Origin: JBBDJB01 sp040880125
Lineage (GTDB): Bacteria > Planctomycetota > Planctomycetia > Pirellulales > JBBDJB01
Direction: 5' to 3'
DNA length: 64,000 nt
Assembly: GCA_040880125.1 (NCBI GenBank)
Contig: JBBDJB010000049.1
Span: 1 to 64,000 of the forward strand
Both the position numbers and the translations under genes were made by a program. The notes under the pieces are model-generated. The model ran no database searches. It worked only from the letters and a program-made list of their open reading frames with translations, and was not told the origin of the DNA. Positions 8,964 to 15,341 of the stretch are shown one piece after another (position 1 is the first letter of the stretch; each line of letters begins with the position of its first letter).

Positions 8964-8996
8964 AAAAAGAAAGCCCGCGTAACTCTATACACGGGC
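8964..8996 (-). terminator. orphan copy of the tRNA-Ser terminator
   Basis: On the minus strand an 8-bp stem (GCCCGTGT with ACGCGGGC, one GU pair, 8-nt loop) is followed by TTTCTTTTT. It is identical to the terminator behind the intact tRNA-Ser at 29434-29466. Here it follows only the tRNA 3' fragment. Confidence 0.65.
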
Positions 8997-9012
8997 GCGG
9001 CTTATGTCAAAG

Positions 9013-9067
9013 CGGAGGGCAAGGGACTCGAACCCTCAACCGGTTTCCCGGCACCTGATTTCGAGTC
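9013..9067 (-). pseudogene. displaced 3' half of tRNA-Ser(CGA)
   Basis: Identical to the 3' part of the intact gene at 29483-29565, from the anticodon loop (GACTCGA) through variable arm, T-arm and acceptor strand. The 5' half is missing; the sequence beyond 9067 is unrelated. This is the expected product of integration by a tyrosine recombinase with crossover in the anticodon loop. It cannot make a functional tRNA. Confidence 0.85.
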
Positions 9068-9182
9068 TCTGAAGACGCTGTTCCACGACCGTCCAAACTC
9101 GTCGTATCTCGTACACGGTTGCGTAGTTCGGGCGAGGGCTAGAATCCGCGTGTGGTCGCCAACATCCGCCACTGTTTTCTCT

Positions 9183-9204
9183 ATTGGCTACACATTGGCT
9201 ACAC
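9183..9204. repeat. tandem 11-bp repeat, candidate integrase arm sites
   Basis: ATTGGCTACAC occurs twice in perfect tandem (9183-9193 and 9194-9204). Close variants sit on the other side of the core at 8903-8912 and 8915-8925, and in the second repeat at 29373-29382 and 29385-29395. Short direct repeats flanking a tRNA-derived core are typical arm-type integrase binding sites. Confidence 0.5.
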
Positions 9205-9286
9205 AAACTCCTATTTCATCACACGCCGATTGATCAGTCGAATTTGTTGCCCGGGCTCGCACAGAAGATTTCAGGTATCGGAACGA

Positions 9287-11611
9287 TCAAGTTGGTATGG
9301 CGGAGATTCGCTGGAGTACTTCTTCAGCCGCAGGTCGATCGGATGGGTCGTGCTGTATGCAGGAGTTAATCAACTCGCGCCAAGCGGAATACGAGACGTG
9401 ATCTGCGTCGGTTTGTCCAGTCAAAAGAAAGACAAGAATCTTCCCGAACGAATAGACGTCCGCACTTGGTCGTGCTTCAACACCCTGAAACTGTTCAGGT
9501 GCCGCGTATCCAAGCGTACCGTATTGTTGGAACGTTTTCTGCGTGACGATTCGCGCAACGTTTTTTGAAATTCCGAAATCCGCAATCTTCCATCGGTCAC
9601 CAAAGCAAAGCACATTGCTGGGCTTGAGGTCACGGTGAACAATGTCGTGCTCGTGAAGTTCGCGAATAGCAGTCGCTATGCTGGTGGCAATATCCTTCGC
9701 TTCCTGAACGGCCAGACCGCGGCCGTTACCACATGCTTCAACGTGTGTCTGTAGATCCCCGCCGTCGGCGTACTCGGTGATTAGGGCGACGTATTCCTCA
9801 TCCCGAATGAAGTCGAGCACTTGAAGCATGTGCGTCGTGCTCATCCGCATCAGCTTGTCATAAATGCGCATCTCACGCTCAAGCGCATCCTTGTCAGCGG
9901 ATTTACTCCGCACGCGCTTTAGGAACACGCGTTGGTCAGTTCGGGAATCGCGTGCAACGTAAGCTTCCGCCATTCCACCCCCGTCCAGGCTTCGAAGCAA
10001 TTCGTAGCCGTGAAATGTGCCGAGCTGGTGTTCGACCTCGGCTTGAATGCTCGCGGCATCTGCACGATCGGCTCCGTCTCCCGTTTCTAGGAGTTCTACG
10101 GTAGAAAGCTCCGGACATGTTACTGAAAACTCCTGTTCCGTTGCTTTGTCGACGTAAGTTAGTCGGGCTTGTGAAAACTCCGTGGGATTGATGCGGCGGA
10201 GCTGCTCTTTGACGCGCTGTCGCATCTCCAGAGCAAAGGCCAAATACTCTGCAAGTTCGTCCTTCGACACGTTGTCGTCAGGATGAATCAGCTTGATCAA
10301 GCCTGACACCGTGCGCATGACGGCCTTGCGATCGCGATGCCCAAGATGCGAACCGAACGAGTAGTACCGCTCATAGCCATCAGTGTAGTTCAATGGCCGA
10401 AGTTCGTTGTGGAAGATTTCGGCGATGTAGTCGGCGACGAACCCCAAGTGGGTTGTGAATAGGTTGGGCGTCAACTTGGCCATTTCCCAACCAGGCAAGT
10501 ACGCGTGCCAGCGGTCGTGAAAAGCATCATCGTCGCGGATTGACTCCGGCAGAGGCCGGAACAGGTGCGCCGTCTGCACCAAAGTCTCGATGTCGCCGTG
10601 AGTGTTGCCGTTGAAGATGATTCCGGCCTCGGCCGAAATTGTCCCTTTGTCATCGCCGCGAGAAAAGGAACCCTGTTCCATGTAGCCTTTGTACATGTCC
10701 TTGTCGTTGGCCGACTTGAAGTTCGGCCCGGCAACTTCGTCGAATGCTACAAGGTCGTACTTGACGACTAGCCCCGGCTTGTCCTTTCGGTTCTTCCAAC
10801 CGAATAGGTCGGTTACGCTCCCCTGTCCGCCGGAAAGGAGGATTGCGTAGGGGGAGATCTCGCGAAAGACAAATGACTTACCGGTTTCCTTTGGGCCGAG
10901 TTCAATCAGATTGTAATTCCGTTCAACCATTGGGACTAACCGCAGCAAGTACATCAGCTTGCGGCGCCACGTGAACTCGGTTCGCGTCGGCTCATAACCG
11001 ACCGTTCGCATTAGGGCTCCAACCCACTCCTCGCGAGTAAACTGACGTCGAGCCTGAACGTATTCGTCGAGACTGGCACTCGCGATCTGGATCGGTTGCA
11101 TCCGCTTTAACACGAAAGGGCGCGTAACGCCGCCATGCACGATCGTCTCATCGAATGCGAGCTCAACATTAGCCCACACGCCGCCCGTCAGTGTTCGTTC
11201 GAACTGGAAGACGATGCGCTCGTCGATATGGACCTTCTCCAGGCCGGAAGTGGCGAGCTTGGCCCAGTACTTACCGCCCTGGTCCTTCTCATCGAAAACC
11301 ACAGTCACCATGTCGATCAACTTGATTGATCGGAAACGCTGCAGCCGTGCCTTCACGAGTTCGCTTTGATCAGAGCGAACGATTCGCTCTTTGATCATCT
11401 CCTTGACGTTTGTGACGCCTACATCGATCTGGCTTTCGTCCGTCGTCGAGCAGTACTTTCCCAACAGGTATTCGAGAACGTACACGGGAATGCTGAAGCC
11501 GACCTTAAGTCGTTGTACGAGATCTTTTCTGACCACGCGGCCCGGAAAAGCCTCGATCAACTTCTTGTCCAGGTCGTCAACCCACGCTGGATGTGCGATT
11601 TCGGGTGCCAT
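9287..11611 (-). CDS. brxL: BREX BrxL (Lon/MCM-like AAA+ ATPase) fused to a Ser/Thr protein kinase
   Basis: About 774 residues. The N-terminal 510 or so look like BrxL: LDKKLIEAFPGRVVRKDLV, YVLEYLLGKYC, EFTWRRKLMYLLRLVPMVERN, a Walker A-like GPKETGKS near 238-245 and acidic LVAFDEVAG. From about 535 a Hanks kinase follows, with Gly-rich loop LDGGGMAEAYVA, Lys in VFLKRV, HRDLKPSN near 660, DFGIS and GTLGYAAPEQF, so it should be active. BrxL is the AAA+ effector of type I BREX phage defence; I know no standard BrxL with a kinase tail. The ATG at 11611 is favoured over a TTG at 11665 because AGAG precedes it. The pglZ remnant ends 47 bp upstream, matching type I BREX order. Other BREX genes are absent. 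Confidence 0.88.
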   Translation of the reverse strand: MAPEIAHPAWVDDLDKKLIEAFPGRVVRKDLVQRLKVGFSIPVYVLEYLLGKYCSTTDESQIDVGVTNVKEMIKERIVRSDQSELVKARLQRFRSIKLIDMVTVVFDEKDQGGKYWAKLATSGLEKVHIDERIVFQFERTLTGGVWANVELAFDETIVHGGVTRPFVLKRMQPIQIASASLDEYVQARRQFTREEWVGALMRTVGYEPTRTEFTWRRKLMYLLRLVPMVERNYNLIELGPKETGKSFVFREISPYAILLSGGQGSVTDLFGWKNRKDKPGLVVKYDLVAFDEVAGPNFKSANDKDMYKGYMEQGSFSRGDDKGTISAEAGIIFNGNTHGDIETLVQTAHLFRPLPESIRDDDAFHDRWHAYLPGWEMAKLTPNLFTTHLGFVADYIAEIFHNELRPLNYTDGYERYYSFGSHLGHRDRKAVMRTVSGLIKLIHPDDNVSKDELAEYLAFALEMRQRVKEQLRRINPTEFSQARLTYVDKATEQEFSVTCPELSTVELLETGDGADRADAASIQAEVEHQLGTFHGYELLRSLDGGGMAEAYVARDSRTDQRVFLKRVRSKSADKDALEREMRIYDKLMRMSTTHMLQVLDFIRDEEYVALITEYADGGDLQTHVEACGNGRGLAVQEAKDIATSIATAIRELHEHDIVHRDLKPSNVLCFGDRWKIADFGISKNVARIVTQKTFQQYGTLGYAAPEQFQGVEARPSADVYSFGKILVFLLTGQTDADHVSYSAWRELINSCIQHDPSDRPAAEEVLQRISAIPT

Positions 11612-11658
11612 CACGCTCTGTCTGTGTTTAGAAGTGGAAGCGGCTCTCAACTTACCTG

Positions 11659-12555
11659 CTACCAATCGCTGATTTCGATCTTCAACTTCACGTCCTCGTG
11701 CGCCAGCAACTCCTCGTTGTCTGCATCAATCACTTCGACTACTATTGGCGCATCATAGGCCAGTGTGGGTTTCGGTTCTACGCTCGCCAATTGCACGGTC
11801 AGCGCGGCGCCCTCTGGTTCGATGGTAATCGGCTCGGTGTGACGGAACACTAGCTTACCGGTCGCCCGATCTTTAATCTTTACGAACACGCGACGGGCCA
11901 GCAGGTTTTCGTCGACGAAGAGTTGGCCAGTACCCGCGGCCTGGACTTGCACACGCGGTGCCTCGCTGGCAACATGGCCGACAGGCTTCAGCACGACGTT
12001 CACCTTCCGGGCCTTCATGGGCCAAGTCGCAACAACGATCGGAATGATCATCTCCTGCAGCGTGGCACCGCCGTGGAAAAAGCCCAGGGTCCCGTAGGTT
12101 CGAAACGCACTCGTGCTTCGCGGGACGACTACTTCCAGATCTGACTGCGGAATCCGCATGTGAACCGCGCTTGAATGAGATAAATTCCGCCCTGCCATTG
12201 CTCGGCGGTGTTTCCAGAGAACCTCTCCGCTTGGCGATTCGTCCACGACCTCGTGATCGTCGGGCTGCCAGTGAAAAAACCCGTGGTCGGTCAACACGAT
12301 CACGCGGCTGTAGCCCGTGTCGCGCAGCTTACGGATCGCCTTGACGTACCGGCGAAGATGTTCGTCCGCGCCGGTAATCTTCAGTTGTCCGTCGTGGCTG
12401 TCGAACTCATCACCATGGACGGCGATCAGCCGGCGACTACGACTCGGCTTCTTTAGAGTTTCGCCGTCCAGCACTTCCTCGATCTCCAGCCAGTCTTTCG
12501 CGTCCAGGTGTGCCCGCAATACCACCAGCGGACTGCAGTTCCAGCCATCGCAACA
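11659..12555 (-). pseudogene. pglZ: pglZ, C-terminal remnant
   Basis: An open frame of about 299 codons from 12555 down to its stop, encoding the C-terminal part of PglZ, an alkaline-phosphatase-superfamily protein of BREX. Recognisable parts are SRVIVLTDHGFFHW (metal-binding region) and TLGFFHGGATLQEMIIPIVV, followed by a beta-rich tail. Full PglZ proteins are about 800-900 residues, so two thirds are missing. The frame meets a stop at 12556-12558, where homology switches to a plus-strand serine hydrolase fragment. A GTG at 12525 could start a 288-residue product, but I see no ribosome site. It lies just upstream of brxL-kinase as in type I BREX. Confidence 0.8.
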
Positions 12556-13011
12556 TTAGCGCCCGATAGGACCTTCTATGGCAACACCGGCGGGGGCGAC
12601 AATTACGGATCGTGGCTTATGTACCTACCGGATGAAAAACTGGTGATCTCCTACGCCACCAACGCCAAAGTGCATCCAGTCAAAGACATCATTGGCGGCG
12701 TGGTCGACATCTACTTCAACAGGCCGTTCGAGATTCCCGCCTTCGAGTCACTCGTCGTCAGCCCCGAGATCCTGGACAAATACGTCGGCGTCTACTCTAG
12801 CCCCGGCGCCCCCAACAAATGGACCGTCTCGCGGGACGGGGGAACGCTCCTCGTCCAGCCGGGCAGTGAAGGCGCCGCCGCACTCGAAGCGACGGCCGAC
12901 GATAGATTCCAACTCTTCAACGGCAGATTGACTATTGAATTCGACGCCGCCAAGAATCAGATGACCCTGAAACGCGGCCCTTTACAGTTGATTTTCACGA
13001 AGGAAGAATAG
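12556..13011 (+). pseudogene. serine hydrolase (beta-lactamase family), C-terminal remnant
   Basis: About 151 codons whose translation enters abruptly at RTFYGNTGGGDNYGSWLMYL. This is the late (H/K)TG-type motif of class C beta-lactamase-like serine hydrolases, followed by PDEKLVISYATNA and a lipocalin-like C-terminal domain (LDKYVGVYSS). The SxxK and YxN motifs and the signal peptide are absent, so it is inactive. The frame is open upstream only because it reads through the opposite strand of pglZ. The join to pglZ at roughly 12545-12570 truncates both genes. Confidence 0.75.
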
Positions 13012-13053
13012 CTGTCGCCGTCGCTGTGAAATCACCGAGAAAGTCGATCACCC

Positions 13054-13542
13054 ATGAAACGAAGCTCAATCATCTTTCTTCAGATCGTAATTGTGCTCAT
13101 CGGCGTCGCCGCGGTTGCTCTCCTGCTGTGGGAACCTCAGGTCGAGGGCGTGAACAAGAACCGCACAAACTTAGAAATCTACTTCCAGGATCCGTTTCTG
13201 GCGATTGTGTACGCAGGCTCCATTCCATTCTTCGTGGCACTCTATCAGGCGATCCGCGCGTTGGGATGCGTCGGAAGAAATCAAGTCTTCTCGCCGGAAG
13301 TCGTGAAGTCATTGCGGATCATTAAGTACTGCGCGCTCGCCATCATTGGTTTTGTCGTCGTCGAGGAAATCTGGATCATGCTGATGATCGACGACCGTGA
13401 CAGAGACAATCCTGGCGCCCCGATTTTTCTCGGCCTCCTCATTGTCATCCCTTCGATCGTCGTCGCCACCGTGGCGGCGATGTTTGAACGGATTCTGCAG
13501 AATGCCGTGGATCTGAAGTCTGAGAACGACTTAACGGTGTGA
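13054..13542 (+). CDS. DUF2975 membrane protein
   Basis: 162 residues with four predicted membrane helices (about 5-26, 47-67, 92-114, 124-146). It ends MFERILQNAVDLKSENDLTV, the characteristic DUF2975 ending. Family members (YoaS-like) are found next to a small XRE regulator, as here: the regulator starts 10 bp downstream. The pair is usually thought of as a membrane-linked regulatory module, but its function is not established. It has no obvious tie to the defence genes and may be a passenger between the serine hydrolase remnant and the peptidase-helicase unit. Confidence 0.85.
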   Translation: MKRSSIIFLQIVIVLIGVAAVALLLWEPQVEGVNKNRTNLEIYFQDPFLAIVYAGSIPFFVALYQAIRALGCVGRNQVFSPEVVKSLRIIKYCALAIIGFVVVEEIWIMLMIDDRDRDNPGAPIFLGLLIVIPSIVVATVAAMFERILQNAVDLKSENDLTV

Positions 13543-13552
13543 AGAGGCCAGC

Positions 13553-13768
13553 ATGGCAATCATTATCAACATCGACGTCATGTTGGCGAAGCGGAAGATG
13601 AGCGTCACCGAGTTGTCCGAAAAAGTCGGCATCACGATGGCCAACATCTCCATTTTGAAGAACGGCAAGGCCAAAGCAATTCGGCTCTCCACGCTGGAAG
13701 CTATTTGCGAATCGCTTGAGTGCCAGCCCGGCGATATATTGGAATACCGCAATAGTAATTCTTGCTGA
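13553..13768 (+). CDS. small XRE (Cro/CI-type) regulator paired with DUF2975
   Basis: 71 residues, almost entirely one helix-turn-helix: MLAKRKMSVTELSEKVGITMANISILKNGKAKAIRLSTLEAICESLECQPGDILEY, read here in two overlapping parts (MLAKRKMSVTELSEKVGI, and LSTLEAICESLECQPGDIL). This is the YozG-like group of short Cro/CI proteins that accompanies DUF2975 genes. It starts 10 bp after the DUF2975 stop, in one operon, with GAGG about 9 nt before the ATG. It probably autoregulates the pair. Confidence 0.9.
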   Translation: MAIIINIDVMLAKRKMSVTELSEKVGITMANISILKNGKAKAIRLSTLEAICESLECQPGDILEYRNSNSC

Positions 13769-13769
13769 C

Positions 13770-13946
13770 GCGGCATTATTGGCCAAGCAGTCGTTCAGCA
13801 GCGACCGGCTCTTCGTCGGAGCATCTACCATTACGGTTCGGCGCGGTGGCAAGGTCTGTGATTCTCAAGCCATCAAACCGTGGAGCCTGACGGAGGTACA
13901 CGAGGCGCTGACGCAGCGGTACTGGCCGGAATTGGATAGGAAGTAA
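13770..13946 (+). pseudogene. possible C-terminal remnant of an unidentified gene
   Basis: The frame ending at 13946 reads as natural protein in its last 45 or so residues (RLFVGASTITVRRGG, KPWSLTEVHEALTQRYWPEL). It has no ribosome site or Met of its own after the XRE stop. It looks like the tail of a larger gene whose front is gone. I do not recognise the family. Confidence 0.3.
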
Positions 13947-14077
13947 CAGACATTTCGAAGGTTCCGGGCGCGTTCATTCAACGGACGCGCAATTGACGCC
14001 TGCTGATGTGCGGTATCTACTTCCGCGTTCCATTTTCCTGTCGAAGGGTGCGTGGTCCCAACGGATGATAAACTGGC

Positions 14078-14083
14078 TATAAT
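14078..14083 (+). promoter_or_regulatory. candidate -10 element for the peptidase-helicase operon
   Basis: A perfect TATAAT lies 34 bp upstream of the chosen ATG at 14118. The region where a -35 would sit (about 14055-14060, GTCCCA) is a poor match, so an activator may be needed. The element supports starting the M48 gene at 14118 rather than at a GTG at 14052, which would lie upstream of transcription. Confidence 0.3.
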
Positions 14084-14117
14084 ACGGTTTTTCAGAACGG
14101 CACGTTTCGGTTGCCAA

Positions 14118-15341
14118 ATGCCAGATGAGGAGATCCACGCCGATCTTGAACCGCTGCCGTACCATTTCGCGATCCGCGGCTACCTGAAGAACGAAGAGTC
14201 GCAGATCTGGGAATGGTACGCCTCGAACCGGGTGCGCGCCGAGCAGGCCGAGGAGATCCGGTTCGACCTGCTCAAGTCGACTTACCGCATTGACCGGAAA
14301 ATCCAGCCGGCTATTTACGATGTGGCCGACGACGTGGCGAAACAATTGGGACTTGCTGTCCCGACCACGCTTTACCAGGCCCAGAATCCGCAGGGGTTGA
14401 ATGCGTCGCTAGCCTACATCCCGGAGGAGGCGCACGTCATCCTGCACGGGCCAATCGCGTCCAGACTTTCGGAGCAAGAGTTGCGAGCTCTCCTCGCCCA
14501 TGAGTTTGGGCACCTGTTGCTCTACAGCCGGTGGGACGGCGACTTGTTGATTGTCGACCAAGTGCTCGCGGCGATGTCACATGATCGCAATGCGGACACG
14601 CCTCATTTTGCTAGCGCCCGCTTGTTTCGGTTGTACACCGAGGTGTTTTGCGACCGCATCGCGCTGGACGTCGTGGGATCGCCGCTCGATGCGATTTCGA
14701 TGCTGGTGAAGATCACCACCGACCTGGACGAGGTCCATGCCGAAAGCTACCTGAAGCAGGCCGAAGAAATCCTGGGCCAGGGTCCCGTCAAGACGGAAGG
14801 CCTCTCCCACCCGGAGTCTTACATCCGGGCGCATGCCCTGCAGCTATGGCACGAGCAAGGCGCCGAGGCGAATCCGCGGATTACCGAGTTGATCGAGGGG
14901 CCGACCGCGCTGGACGAACTTGACCTGACGGCCCAGGTGCGCGTCATGGGAATCACGCGGCGTCTCATCGACGCCATGCTGACGCCAAAATGGCTGCAGA
15001 CTGAGATGGTCTTGGCCCACGCCAGGTTGTTTTTCGACGACTACGCGCCGGCCGACTCAGTCGTCTCCGTGGAGGCGCTGCGGGAGGAGGTCCATCAGTG
15101 CGACCAAGCCCTGCGCGACTACTATTGCTACGTCCTTCTGGATTTCACATCGGCGGATCGGGAGCTAGAAGAGGCGCCCCTGGCGCATGCGATCGGTTTG
15201 GCGGAGGCTCTTGACCTGAGTAAGGAGTTCCTCAGCATTGCAGCCAAAGGACTGAACCTCCGAAAGAAACAGGTGGAGAAGGTCTCTGCCGACCGAGAAC
15301 GCATCGTCGCGGCCGCGGCCAAGTCGGAGGCGGAGTCGTGA
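14118..15341 (+). CDS. M48-type zinc metallopeptidase, partner of the DUF4011 helicase
   Basis: 407 residues from the ATG at 14118. The zinc site HEFGH is at 128-132 inside ELRALLAHEFGHLLLYS, and the third ligand is probably E175 in TEVFCDRIALDVVG, the M48 arrangement. No signal peptide or membrane helix is seen, so it appears cytosolic, unlike HtpX-type M48 enzymes. The C-terminal half is helical and unrecognised. Its stop overlaps the start of the helicase gene by 4 bp (GTGA), so the two are translationally coupled and probably act together. A cytosolic protease tied to a helicase-nuclease suggests proteolytic activation or killing during defence; this is inference. Confidence 0.85.
   Translation: MPDEEIHADLEPLPYHFAIRGYLKNEESQIWEWYASNRVRAEQAEEIRFDLLKSTYRIDRKIQPAIYDVADDVAKQLGLAVPTTLYQAQNPQGLNASLAYIPEEAHVILHGPIASRLSEQELRALLAHEFGHLLLYSRWDGDLLIVDQVLAAMSHDRNADTPHFASARLFRLYTEVFCDRIALDVVGSPLDAISMLVKITTDLDEVHAESYLKQAEEILGQGPVKTEGLSHPESYIRAHALQLWHEQGAEANPRITELIEGPTALDELDLTAQVRVMGITRRLIDAMLTPKWLQTEMVLAHARLFFDDYAPADSVVSVEALREEVHQCDQALRDYYCYVLLDFTSADRELEEAPLAHAIGLAEALDLSKEFLSIAAKGLNLRKKQVEKVSADRERIVAAAAKSEAES

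Larger units (their letters stand above)
8641..9067. repeat. 427-bp direct repeat copy B with displaced tRNA-Ser 3' half
   Basis: It aligns without net gaps to 29111-29537 (constant offset 20,470). The first 198 bp are diverged (roughly 80% by eye). From 8839 to 9067 the two copies are identical for 229 bp, and identity stops in the tRNA anticodon loop. It contains TTGGCTAC-type short repeats (8741, 8903, 8915), a copy of the tRNA terminator (8964-8996) and the tRNA 3' half (9013-9067). With further short repeats at 9183-9204 on the other side of the core, this site resembles a full phage-type attachment site rather than a simple scar. Confidence 0.85.

Noticed and set aside
8684..8992. A minus-strand frame of 102 codons whose first 60 residues recur at 29124-29462
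   Set aside because: The similarity follows from the 229-bp DNA identity. The frame reads through the tRNA terminator and the diverged part is not conserved as protein, so it is not a gene.
14052..14117. GTG start that would lengthen the M48 peptidase by 22 residues
   Set aside because: It lies upstream of the TATAAT at 14078 and the extra residues look non-coding.
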